Source of the DNA: an uncultured Marmoricola sp.
GTDB lineage: Bacteria > Actinomycetota > Actinomycetes > Propionibacteriales > Nocardioidaceae
Direction: 5' to 3'
Length of the DNA stretch: 13,231 nt
Assembly (NCBI GenBank): GCA_937868455.1
Contig: CALMMO010000055.1
Coordinates: 1-13,231, forward strand
In this document: one piece after another, positions 5,807-13,231 of the stretch
Layout: every line of letters begins with the position of its first letter
Position numbering within the stretch: position 1 is the stretch's first letter
Notes under the pieces: model-generated
Told to the model about the DNA's origin: nothing
Seen by the model: the letters and a program-made list of their open reading frames with translations, nothing else
The model's database searches: none
Position numbers and translations under genes: made by a program

Positions 5807-7129
5807 ATGATTAGCAGTCCACGCCGCGTCCTGGTGACCGTCCTAAGTGTGGTGTCACTTGTCTTGACCGCCGGAGCCTTCGTGCCTTCTGCCGCCCGCT
5901 CGCAGGGTGAAAACCAGGCGCCGCTGGCCCTGGGGAGTCCGGCGCCCGACAACTACACACCCAAACTTGGCCTGCTGTTTAACCACCCATTCTGGGCAAA
6001 CCGTGGCCAGATCGCGACTCACGTGAAGCGGATGATTCGCAGCACCCAGCCGGGGCAAAATATCCGGATCGCATCATTCTCGGTGGGTTCGAAGAGCATC
6101 GTTGACGCACTGATTGGTGCCCGCAATCGCGGTGTATCAGTGCAGGTCATTGGTGATGCTCACCTGGTTGACCGTAAGAATGATCTGTATTCCAAGGGGT
6201 TCGTGCGGCTTCGCCGTACATTGGGGCGTGACAAGACCAAGACCAGCTGGGTGAACGTCTGCAATAACTCATGCCGCGGAAACGCTGGCAACCTTCACGC
6301 CAAGATCTTCTTGTTTAGCCAGGTTGGCGCGGTGTCCAACATCGTCGTGACCGGTTCGGCCAACCTCACCCGGATGGCTGTGGTCGGACAGTGGAACCAC
6401 GCTCGCACGGTCTCTGACCCAGTCGCCTACAACAACTTGATGAACGTCTTTGCTCAGATGGCCGCCGACCAGCCTGTGAGCCCTCCGAACCTCGAATACA
6501 ACGACGCACTGGGGCACAGCTGGGTCTTCCCGTGGCCAGCGATGAATGCTGTGTCGGACCCCGTGATGACGTCGTTGTCAAATGTGCAGTGCATCTACAC
6601 CGACGCGGCTGGCGCCACAAAGCGCACCAAGATTCGGGTGAACATGTACACCTGGTCTGATGAGCGCGGAATCTGGTTGGCCACCCGAGTGCGTCAACTG
6701 TGGGACAGCGGCTGTGATGTGGCTGTGCTGAACTCGATCATGTCGCGCAATGTGCGCGACCGGCTTGGTTTGCGTAGTGGCCGTGGTCCCATCCCTCTCA
6801 AGAAGGTCGGCGTCTGGAATGACCTCGGCGAACTGGTGAAGTACGACCACGCCAAGTGGCTCACCATCTCAGGTGCGACCACCACCAACCCGAATGCTTC
6901 GATCGTGGTGGCTGGCTCGTGCAACTTCAGCAACTTGGGTCGCTATTCCGATGAGATCACCACGGCCTACTCCAGTGCAGCCGATGTGGCCGCCTACGCT
7001 GCAGACTTCGCGGCCACCTGGCGCGAGCGCTATCAGACTCACCTGCCGCCACCCGACGTGCGCAGCCGCCTTGGTGACGACACAGTGGAGTTCGGCAAGG
7101 GCGAGTTGAAGTACGCCGAGAACGACTAA
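5807..7129 (+). CDS. Secreted phospholipase D-like protein with two modified HKD motifs
   Basis: This 440-residue protein has two PLD-superfamily repeats and an export signal. From the ATG at 5807 the N-terminus is a signal peptide: a basic start (SPRRVLV), hydrophobic TVLSVVSLVLTAGAF and a cleavage-like AAR/S region near residue 30. An in-frame GTG at 5801 is an alternative start; AAGAG at about 5790-5795 serves either. The first active-site motif is HAKIFLFS (164-171) followed by GSANLT (183-188); the second is HAKWLTIS (348-355) followed by GSCNFS (370-375). In both, the canonical HxKxxxxD has Ser in place of Asp, while His, Lys and the downstream GS.N are kept, so a phosphodiesterase fold is likely and some activity is possible. 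A pair of cysteines (CNNSC) lies before the first motif. Substrate (phospholipid, nucleic acid or other phosphodiester) is not predictable. It converges on the XPB gene. Confidence 0.88.
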   Translation: MISSPRRVLVTVLSVVSLVLTAGAFVPSAARSQGENQAPLALGSPAPDNYTPKLGLLFNHPFWANRGQIATHVKRMIRSTQPGQNIRIASFSVGSKSIVDALIGARNRGVSVQVIGDAHLVDRKNDLYSKGFVRLRRTLGRDKTKTSWVNVCNNSCRGNAGNLHAKIFLFSQVGAVSNIVVTGSANLTRMAVVGQWNHARTVSDPVAYNNLMNVFAQMAADQPVSPPNLEYNDALGHSWVFPWPAMNAVSDPVMTSLSNVQCIYTDAAGATKRTKIRVNMYTWSDERGIWLATRVRQLWDSGCDVAVLNSIMSRNVRDRLGLRSGRGPIPLKKVGVWNDLGELVKYDHAKWLTISGATTTNPNASIVVAGSCNFSNLGRYSDEITTAYSSAADVAAYAADFAATWRERYQTHLPPPDVRSRLGDDTVEFGKGELKYAEND

Positions 7130-7140
7130 TCGGTTCCGAT
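7129..7140. repeat. 12-base dyad bridging two convergent stop codons
   Basis: ATCGG and CCGAT flank TT, and the dyad touches both the last base of the TAA at 7127-7129 and the first base of the opposing stop at 7140-7142. The loop is too small for a good terminator hairpin. It may still be the core of a shared termination region, or chance. Confidence 0.25.
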
Positions 7141-8786
7141 CAGTCCAGCGATGCCACGTCGTCGGCGTCGATGATTCGGTAGGCGTAACCCTGCTCGGCT
7201 AGGAATCGCTGTCTGTTTTGGGCAAACTCCGCATCGACGGTGTCGCGGGCGACCAGGGCGTAAAAGCGCGCAGTGCGGCCATCGGCCTTGGGTCGAAGCA
7301 GCCGGCCTAACCGTTGAGCCTCTTCTTGTCGAGAGCCAAAACTGCCCGAGACCTGAATCGCTACAGCCGCCTCGGGTAAGTCGATGGAAAAGTTGGCCAC
7401 CTTGCTGACCACCAACAAGTTGATCTGTCCGCTCCGGAACTCCTCAAACAGTCGCTCGCGCTCTTTGATGCTGGTTTCGCCTTTGATGACAGGTGCGTCG
7501 AGGTCGGCGCCGAGTTCGTCGAGTTGATCGATGAATTGCCCAATCACCAAGGTGGGCTCGCCAGCATGCTTGGCCACGAGCTGTTCAGCCACTCGAGTTT
7601 TCTCCGGGGAGCTAGCCGCCAGCCGATATCGGATGTCGGGCTCGGCGGTGGCGTAGGTCATCCGCTCGCCTTCGCTCAACGTCACCCGCACCTCCACACA
7701 GTCGGCGGGGGCAATCCAGCCCTGGGCCTCAATGTCTTTCCACGGAGCATCGAATCTCTTGGGTCCGATGAGTGAGAAGACATCGCCTTCGCGGCCGTCT
7801 TCGCGCACCAAGGTTGCGGTCAAACCCAGCCGGCGCCTGGCCTGCAGGTCTGCGGTGAACCGAAAGACCGGTGCGGGCAGCAAATGCACTTCGTCATAGA
7901 TGATCAAGCCCCAGTCGTGTCCGTCGAGCACATCGAGGTGGGCATAGGCACCTGCGCGGCGCGTGGTGAGCACTTGGTACGTCGCGATGGTGACCGGGCG
8001 GATCTGCTTGACTTGCCCGCTGTATTCACCGATTTCGTCTTCGGTCAGGCTGGTGCGTTTGAGGAGTTCGGCGCGCCACTGACGAGCACTGACGGTGTTG
8101 GTCACCAAGATCAACGTCGTGGCCTGCGCGCGGGCCATGGCCGCAGCACCCACGATGGTTTTGCCCGCTCCGCAGGGGAGTACGACGACGCCAGAGCCGC
8201 CATCCCAAAAGGCGTCAGCTGCCTGTGATTGGTAGTCGCGCAGTTGCCACCCAGACTCGACCAGGTCAATCTCATGGGCCTCGCCGTCGACGTACCCAGC
8301 GAAGTCTTCGGCTGGCCAGCCAAGCTTGAGGAGGGCCTGCTTCAGCGCACCGCGTTGACTCGGATGCACGACCACCGATTCGGGATCGATTCGGTCGCCG
8401 AGCATGCCGGCCACGCGTTTGCTGCGCAGCACTTCCTCAAACACAGCGCGGTCGGTGCACGAGAGCACCAGACCGTGTGTGGGGTGCTTGTCGAGGCGTA
8501 GACGCCCGAAGCGGGCCATGGTTTCGGCAACGTCGATAAGCAACGAATGCGGGACGGCATAGCGGCTGTATTTCAGCAGCGCGTCAATGACCTGCTCCGC
8601 GTCGTGACCAGCGGCTCGCGCGTTCCACAAGCCGAGGTTGGTCAGCCGATAGGTGTGCACATGCTCCGGGGAGCGCTCAAGTTCAGCAAAGGGAGCGATC
8701 GCCTTGCGGCACTCGGGTGCGTTGGCGTGATCGACCTCGAGGAGCAAGGTCTTGTCGGACTGAACAATGAGTGGGCCGTCGTGCAC
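7140..8786 (-). CDS. XPB/ERCC3-type DNA repair helicase
   Basis: This 548-residue superfamily 2 helicase is the bacterial XPB homologue (like M. tuberculosis Rv0861c), a 3'-to-5' ATP-dependent DNA translocase thought to act in repair. The N-terminal XPB domain begins GPLIVQSDKTLLLEVDH. QLRDYQSQA (181-189) is the Q-like motif, Walker A is PCGAGKT (204-210), motif II is DEVH (298-301), motif III is TAT (323-325) and the XPB-specific RED motif is at 328-330. The second RecA domain has LVIGQFIDQLD, then VVSKVANFSIDLP and QRLGRLLRP (491-499, motif VI with its arginine finger). All key residues are present. The GTG start at 8786 puts the family N-terminus in the usual place, although no clear ribosome binding site precedes it. 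It lies 42 bases after the helicase-associated gene, so it is probably the last gene of the minus-strand operon. Confidence 0.95.
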   Translation of the reverse strand: MHDGPLIVQSDKTLLLEVDHANAPECRKAIAPFAELERSPEHVHTYRLTNLGLWNARAAGHDAEQVIDALLKYSRYAVPHSLLIDVAETMARFGRLRLDKHPTHGLVLSCTDRAVFEEVLRSKRVAGMLGDRIDPESVVVHPSQRGALKQALLKLGWPAEDFAGYVDGEAHEIDLVESGWQLRDYQSQAADAFWDGGSGVVVLPCGAGKTIVGAAAMARAQATTLILVTNTVSARQWRAELLKRTSLTEDEIGEYSGQVKQIRPVTIATYQVLTTRRAGAYAHLDVLDGHDWGLIIYDEVHLLPAPVFRFTADLQARRRLGLTATLVREDGREGDVFSLIGPKRFDAPWKDIEAQGWIAPADCVEVRVTLSEGERMTYATAEPDIRYRLAASSPEKTRVAEQLVAKHAGEPTLVIGQFIDQLDELGADLDAPVIKGETSIKERERLFEEFRSGQINLLVVSKVANFSIDLPEAAVAIQVSGSFGSRQEEAQRLGRLLRPKADGRTARFYALVARDTVDAEFAQNRQRFLAEQGYAYRIIDADDVASLD

Positions 8787-8828
8787 CTGCAGAGACTACG
8801 TGGTGTTAGCCAAATCGAGTGTGTGGAT

Positions 8829-10769
8829 TTAGGCCTCGACGACGACCGCGCCTCTGATTCGGTGGATGGCAAACTCGACGGTGTCGCCATGTTCAGCGTC
8901 GTACGCCGCCAAGACGCCGGCGGCGACCTCCGTTGGGCGCACCACCCGCTCATGGGCGCGGCCTTGAGGGTCGAGATAGCCCAACCACACTGAGGAGCGC
9001 CGATCGATCGCCTCACGTAGCAAGGCCAACACGTCTGCGGGCGAGGTGGCCGATGCTTGGAGTGGCCGGTCGCGTTCGGCACGATCTCCCGACGCGATGA
9101 CCTCAAGGGCTGCGTTGGCTTGAGCGATGAGGCGCACGTGTGAGCGCGACTCGGGTGGACGGGGTTTACTGCGCGCTCGCACCTGGTCGGGGCGCACCAC
9201 TCGCAAGGTCCCATCCATTGCTTCGACCGCGGGCGCTCCACCGGCGGCACGGATCCTGGTGAGCACAGTGGAGATGTCGAGTTCGCTGATGGCGACGGTG
9301 GGGGCAATGCGGCGAAGCCCCAATCCGGGCAATGCCAACACCTGGGTCAACTGGCCCTCATCATCGGTGCGCACGAAGCAGCGCGCTGGTCCTACCCGCA
9401 CCGAACCAAATCGGCGGGCCAGGTCGGTGACCATGTACTCCAATGCCTGCGGGACACCGCTGGCCGAGGCTGTGTTCAGGAAGCTCAACACGTCGTCTGC
9501 GGACCATCCCGCGTCGAGGCCGCGGCGGATGCTGTCGTTGGTGAAGCGATAGACGGTGGCCGCGCCACGGGACTCAACATCGGCAATGAGCCCCAACCTC
9601 CCGCCTACCTCGGCGGTGAGGGGGCCCGGTGCCACGGCGGTGAGATCTGCCTGGATCAACACCTGCTCGACGAGTGCGGGCATCAGAGGTTTGACGCTCT
9701 GAGCCACGTCGGCACCAGTGAGGAGGGCGCGACCAAAGGGGGTCAATGCGCCCATGGCGACAACACCGAGTGCTGCTGCTTCCTCGATGACTGAGACGAC
9801 CAGCGCCTCGCGCGAACTCGGGCGCCTTGGGGCGCTCCACACCAGCAGTGACAACAGGGATGCCGGGCCAGTGCCTGCCGCCAGGGACTCAGTCTTCGGC
9901 AGCGCAGCAAGAGCAGTGAGTACGTCGCGCCTAGCCGCTGGCAACCACTGACGGGACAACCCCGGGTCTAGCGCGTTGAGTGCTTTGCCGCTGTTGTCCT
10001 TGGTGCGCAAAGCGGCGACAAGTCGCACTGAGTTGAGCCAGGCAGTGGCTAGGTGCTCCCACCGAGTGGCTAGGTCTTGAACAACCCAGGAGTCAAAGAC
10101 TTCAGTGGGCGTCCATGCAGTACCGATAGTGCGTGAGGCGGCTTGGTCCAGCAGCCTGGCTTCGCCAGCGACCTCGATGATGAGGGCTGCCTCGTGTTCG
10201 TTCACCTCAAGCAGTGCGGCCGCGTTCTTGAGTTCGCGTACGCCAAGCCCACCGGCTTTGAGCACCCCCGGTGGAGCAGTGCTCCAATGGTCGAGGAGCA
10301 CCTCGGTGCGCCGTACGAAATCAAAGGCGGCGCCACCGCCCATGCGTGCCACCAAGGTCGGATCGATCTGGCTAGTTGCGAGTTGAGGAGGCACTGGGTC
10401 GACGGCGGCGGCCATCTTGAAGTCGGTTTCGCGCAGGGGCGCTACCACTCTCAAAGAGTCACCCCCCCACACCAGCGCCAGGGACGTGAGTCGATCAAGG
10501 CTGCGCCGGCCATGCTCGCCATGGTGCTGGGTCACCTCAGCAGGTGTGCTGAGCGTGCCTACGCGGATCTCTTTCAGCAGCTGCAAATCCCACGCGGTGA
10601 GCAGATCGAGGGCGCGCATCAGCGAGGCGATGGTCGTGGCGCGAGAGGCCAATTGAGCCGAGTTGCGAGGCGCGGGAACGATCAGGTCAGGGCGCTGCTC
10701 AAAAAGGTGCAAGCGCTGCTCGTTGGTCCAACCTCGCAGTGCGTCGGCCAGACTCCGAGGCTCAGACAT
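8829..10769 (-). CDS. Helicase-associated protein with C-terminal WYL-like domain (Rv0862c type)
   Basis: This 646-residue protein is the usual actinobacterial neighbour of XPB. The N-terminal half (ADALRGWTNEQRLHLFEQRPDL, then ASRATTIASLMRALDLLTAWDLQLLKEI) looks like winged-helix DNA-binding repeats. At about 430-525 there is the region LEYMVTDLARRFGSVRVG, then CFVRTDDEGQL, which matches the helicase C-terminal-like domain 3 (XPB/Ssl2 N-terminal-like). Residues 583-646 resemble a WYL domain: REAIDRRSSVWLGYLDPQG, then VVRPTEV and AAYDAEHGDTVEFAIHRI; WYL domains sense ligands or nucleic acid in many repair and defence proteins. I chose the ATG at 10769 rather than an upstream in-frame start, since it matches the family's MSEPRSLADALR beginning and overlaps the phosphatase stop by 8 bases (ATGTCTGA), showing translational coupling. 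A role assisting the XPB helicase is inferred from constant adjacency. Confidence 0.88.
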   Translation of the reverse strand: MSEPRSLADALRGWTNEQRLHLFEQRPDLIVPAPRNSAQLASRATTIASLMRALDLLTAWDLQLLKEIRVGTLSTPAEVTQHHGEHGRRSLDRLTSLALVWGGDSLRVVAPLRETDFKMAAAVDPVPPQLATSQIDPTLVARMGGGAAFDFVRRTEVLLDHWSTAPPGVLKAGGLGVRELKNAAALLEVNEHEAALIIEVAGEARLLDQAASRTIGTAWTPTEVFDSWVVQDLATRWEHLATAWLNSVRLVAALRTKDNSGKALNALDPGLSRQWLPAARRDVLTALAALPKTESLAAGTGPASLLSLLVWSAPRRPSSREALVVSVIEEAAALGVVAMGALTPFGRALLTGADVAQSVKPLMPALVEQVLIQADLTAVAPGPLTAEVGGRLGLIADVESRGAATVYRFTNDSIRRGLDAGWSADDVLSFLNTASASGVPQALEYMVTDLARRFGSVRVGPARCFVRTDDEGQLTQVLALPGLGLRRIAPTVAISELDISTVLTRIRAAGGAPAVEAMDGTLRVVRPDQVRARSKPRPPESRSHVRLIAQANAALEVIASGDRAERDRPLQASATSPADVLALLREAIDRRSSVWLGYLDPQGRAHERVVRPTEVAAGVLAAYDAEHGDTVEFAIHRIRGAVVVEA

Positions 10770-11535
10770 CGGCGGCGACCAGTGCCTGGACCAGGGAGTA
10801 CGTCGCCTCATCAGCGGCAGCGATGATCCCCGGGAGTCCGTCAACCGGCGTGTAGGGGAAGCCATCGAAAGTGCCGACGTACCCACCAGCCTCCTCGAGC
10901 AAGAGCGATCCGGGAGCGTGATCCCACGGGTTGGTGCCGATGTAGACGATGAAGTCAGCGTCGCCTTCGATCAAGTGTGGGTAGTCGATGCCGCACGAGA
11001 TCCAGGTGAGTTCGAGTGGGGCCAGATCACCCAAAGTGCGGTGCAGCCACTTGCGCCGCGACGTGACCCCGCGCAACGGTGAGGCCGCGCCCTTCAGCTG
11101 CATTTCTTCGCCGTTGCACCAGGCTCCCTGGTCGCGCACGGCGACGTAGGCCCGCTGGTGTTGGGGCTGCCATATCCATGCGCGCTGCACGCGACCGTTG
11201 ATGATCTCGCTGGCCATCACGGCATGGTCGGGGGAGCCATTGACGAAGTTCTTGGTGCCATCAACCGGGTCGACGGTGAAGGCATGATCTGCGGCCATGA
11301 ACCGCTCCATGATCGAACGATCCTCGGCGTAGGCCTCCTCGCCAAGCACGACTGCATCCGGGAAGGCTGCCTGCAAAGCGGCGGTGATCAACACCTCGGC
11401 TTCGCGGTCGGCAATCGTGACCAGATCGCCGGGGTTTTTCTCGTGGACTTCGTGATTGGCCAACGCCTGGAAGCGTGGAGTGATGACTTCGGCAGCAACC
11501 TCTTGCAGCAGGGTCAAGATCGCCTCGGTATCCAC
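10762..11535 (-). CDS. Inositol monophosphatase family protein
   Basis: This 257-residue metal-dependent phosphatase belongs to the IMPase/FIG superfamily. Metal-binding motifs are all present: LVTIADREAE (38-47), GEE (65-67), DPVDGTKNF (89-97, catalytic) and WDHAPG (204-209). Length is normal for the family. Substrates in this family include myo-inositol 1-phosphate, histidinol phosphate (HisN) and 3'-phosphoadenosine 5'-phosphate, and I cannot choose among them; actinobacteria use the first for phosphatidylinositol and mycothiol, and the second for histidine. The start is GTG at 11535 (VDTEAIL), with only weak ribosome binding potential. It is the first gene of the minus-strand operon: its stop overlaps the start of the WYL protein gene by 8 bases. 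The 115-base region before it holds an inverted repeat shared with the divergent acyl-CoA synthetase. Confidence 0.92.
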   Translation of the reverse strand: MDTEAILTLLQEVAAEVITPRFQALANHEVHEKNPGDLVTIADREAEVLITAALQAAFPDAVVLGEEAYAEDRSIMERFMAADHAFTVDPVDGTKNFVNGSPDHAVMASEIINGRVQRAWIWQPQHQRAYVAVRDQGAWCNGEEMQLKGAASPLRGVTSRRKWLHRTLGDLAPLELTWISCGIDYPHLIEGDADFIVYIGTNPWDHAPGSLLLEEAGGYVGTFDGFPYTPVDGLPGIIAAADEATYSLVQALVAADV

Positions 11536-11587
11536 CTGCGCAGCCTATGCCCCGTCATGCCCCCAGAACACCAACCGCCGATCGAGA

Positions 11588-11603
11588 GTTAACGACCGTT
11601 AAC
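11588..11603. promoter_or_regulatory. Perfect 7+7 inverted repeat, candidate operator
   Basis: GTTAACGACCGTTAAC has arms GTTAACG and CGTTAAC around two bases, in the 115-base region between divergent IMPase and acyl-CoA synthetase genes. Sites of this size and symmetry are typical of TetR-family dimers, several of which control fatty acid genes in actinobacteria. CACGTG follows at 11607-11612. It lies 48 bases before the synthetase ATG. Confidence 0.5.
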
Positions 11604-11650
11604 CGTCACGTGGGTGTTGCTGGCAGCGTTGCGCAATTAGGTTCCCGTAT

Positions 11651-13231
11651 ATGGAGTCCTATGCCGCAGGTGAGATCACACCGTCACTGATCGAGCAGAC
11701 CATCGGAGCGAACTTCGAAAAGACCGTCGAGGAGTACGGCGACAACGAAGCGCTCGTCGAGGTTGCCAGCGCTCGTCGCTGGACCTACCGCGAACTCAAC
11801 GAAGACGTCGATGCTCTCGCCAAAGGATTGATGGCCGCTGGGGTCAACAAGGGTGACCGAGTGGGCATCTGGGCGCCCAACTGCGCCGAGTGGACCATCA
11901 CACAGGTAGCCACGGCCAAGATTGGCGCGATCTTGGTGAACATCAACCCGTCCTACCGCACACACGAGTTCTCCTATGCCGTGAACCAGTCGGGTCTAAC
12001 GCTCTTGGTGAGTGCAGAGAGCTTCAAGACCTCTGACTACCGAGGCATGGTCGCTCAGACTGCTCAGGAGTGTCGCGCACTCAAGCGCACCGTCTTCATC
12101 GGGACGGGTGACTGGGACGCACTCATTGCGCAGGGAGTCGATGTGAGTGACGGCGAATTGCGTGAGCGGATGGCGAGTCTGACTCCGCATGACGCGATCA
12201 ATATCCAATACACCTCAGGGACCACCGGTTATCCCAAGGGAGCGACCCTGAGTCACCTCAACATCTTGAACAATGGCTTCTTCACTACCGAACTGATCAA
12301 CTTCTCCGCCGCTGACCGGTTGTGCATCCCGGTGCCGTTCTATCACTGCTTCGGCATGGTGATGGGCAACCTCGGCTGCATCTCGCACGGAGCAACGATG
12401 GTGATCCCCTCACCTGGGTTTGATCCGCAGATCACCTTGCGCACCATCGAAACCGAGAGATGCACCGGGGTTTACGGGGTCCCCACGATGTTTATCGCCA
12501 TGCACAACGACCCGACCTTTGGCGATCACGACCTGTCCACGCTGCGAACCGGCGTCATGGCTGGTGCGATCTGTCCTGTCGAAGTCATGAAGCGCTGCGT
12601 TGCCGACATGAATATGACCGAGGTGTCCATTTGCTACGGCATGACCGAGACCTCGCCGGTCTCGACGCAGACTCGCTTCGATGATGACCTCGAGCGCCGT
12701 ACTGAAACGATTGGGCGGGTGCACCCACACGTCGAAATCAAGGTGGTTGACCCACTGACGGGGGAGACCGTCGAACGTGGTGTCACCGGGGAGTTCTGCA
12801 CCCGCGGATATTCGGTGATGTTGGGCTACTGGGACGACGCCGAGAAGACCGCTGAGGCCATCGATGCCGATGGCTGGATGCACACCGGCGACCTGGCTGT
12901 GATGCGCGAAGACGGCTACTGCACCATCGTGGGCCGCATCAAAGACATGGTGATTCGCGGCGGGGAAAACATCTATCCGCGAGAGATCGAGGAGTTTCTC
13001 TACGCCCATCCCGACACAGAAGATGTGCAGGTGATTGGGGTGCCGGATGCGAAGTACGGCGAAGAATTGTGTGCCTGGATCCGGATGAAGAGCGATAGAA
13101 CCCCGCTCGATGCCGCTGCAGTTCGGGCTTACGCAGACGGGAAACTCGCGCACTACAAGATCCCTCGCTATGTCAAGGTCGTTGAGGACTTCCCGATGAC
13201 AGTCACCGGAAAGATCCGAAAAATCGAGATG
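11651..13231 (+). CDS. AMP-dependent acyl-CoA synthetase (FadD type), 3' end cut by the window
   Basis: The frame is open for 527 codons to the end of the window without a stop. It encodes a member of the ANL superfamily that activates a fatty or other carboxylic acid to its acyl-AMP and then to an acyl-CoA. Motifs in order: the P-loop YTSGTTGYPKG (187-197), PFYHCFGM, YGMTETSP (329-336), DGWMHTGD (407-414), GRIKDMVIRGGENIYP (428-443, hinge with a conserved Asp) and FPMTVTGKIRK, whose Lys at 521 is the adenylation lysine. After that lysine the family typically has only about 10-25 more residues, so the gene is nearly complete. The ATG at 11651 gives the N-terminus MESYAAGEITPSLIEQTIG; TAGG at 11638-11641 is a weak ribosome binding site. 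Cytoplasmic or membrane-associated; chain-length preference is not predictable. Regulation through the upstream palindrome is plausible. Confidence 0.95.
   Translation, partial: MESYAAGEITPSLIEQTIGANFEKTVEEYGDNEALVEVASARRWTYRELNEDVDALAKGLMAAGVNKGDRVGIWAPNCAEWTITQVATAKIGAILVNINPSYRTHEFSYAVNQSGLTLLVSAESFKTSDYRGMVAQTAQECRALKRTVFIGTGDWDALIAQGVDVSDGELRERMASLTPHDAINIQYTSGTTGYPKGATLSHLNILNNGFFTTELINFSAADRLCIPVPFYHCFGMVMGNLGCISHGATMVIPSPGFDPQITLRTIETERCTGVYGVPTMFIAMHNDPTFGDHDLSTLRTGVMAGAICPVEVMKRCVADMNMTEVSICYGMTETSPVSTQTRFDDDLERRTETIGRVHPHVEIKVVDPLTGETVERGVTGEFCTRGYSVMLGYWDDAEKTAEAIDADGWMHTGDLAVMREDGYCTIVGRIKDMVIRGGENIYPREIEEFLYAHPDTEDVQVIGVPDAKYGEELCAWIRMKSDRTPLDAAAVRAYADGKLAHYKIPRYVKVVEDFPMTVTGKIRKIEM

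Noticed and set aside
12410..13153. Minus-strand open frame of 247 codons opposite the acyl-CoA synthetase
   Set aside because: It is His/Val/Gly-rich with no recognisable domain, and the plus strand carries every core AMP-binding motif in order.

Overview
The window is chromosomal DNA from a member of the Actinomycetota (Actinobacteria). This rests on gene order and protein type. A DUF501 protein overlaps a Ppx/GppA phosphatase, as in the actinobacterial eno-divIC-DUF501-ppx cluster (compare M. tuberculosis Rv1023-Rv1026). A bacterial XPB-type helicase lies next to its helicase-associated/WYL partner, as in Rv0861c/Rv0862c. The codons are moderately GC-rich and GTG starts are common. A species cannot be named, although a non-mycobacterial, possibly environmental lineage is plausible.

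Layout. From 1 to 2327 there is a tightly packed plus-strand operon: the 3' part of the DUF501 gene, a ppx-like gene, a YihY/BrkB membrane protein, then a tRNA 14 bases after the last stop codon. From 2328 to about 4801 there is a looser stretch of three genes I do not recognise (a predicted lipoprotein with propeller-like strands, a three-helix membrane protein and a signal-anchored small protein). It ends in a short open tail resembling the C-terminus of a MazF/PemK toxin. From 4818 to 5653, on the minus strand, lies a DUF1295 (steroid 5-alpha-reductase-like) membrane protein gene broken by one frameshift. From about 5807 to 7129, on the plus strand, is a secreted phospholipase D-like protein with two modified HKD motifs. 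From 7140 to 11535 there is a minus-strand operon of an inositol-monophosphatase-family enzyme, the helicase-associated/WYL protein and the XPB helicase. From 11651 to the window end is a divergent AMP-dependent acyl-CoA synthetase, cut by the window edge a few residues before its expected C-terminus.

How the genes fit together. The first operon joins phosphate/polyphosphate metabolism with a cell-envelope membrane protein and a tRNA. The XPB pair suggests DNA repair or nucleoid work, with a phosphatase gene translationally coupled upstream. The acyl-CoA synthetase is preceded by a clean inverted repeat that looks like an operator for a one-component regulator.

Points that stand out: a tRNA with a UAA (leucine) anticodon but a short, class I variable loop; the single-base frameshift in the DUF1295 gene; the toxin-like remnant; and the palindrome before the acyl-CoA synthetase. 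I see no CRISPR array, transposase, integrase or defence island, and no evidence for a wholly new system.
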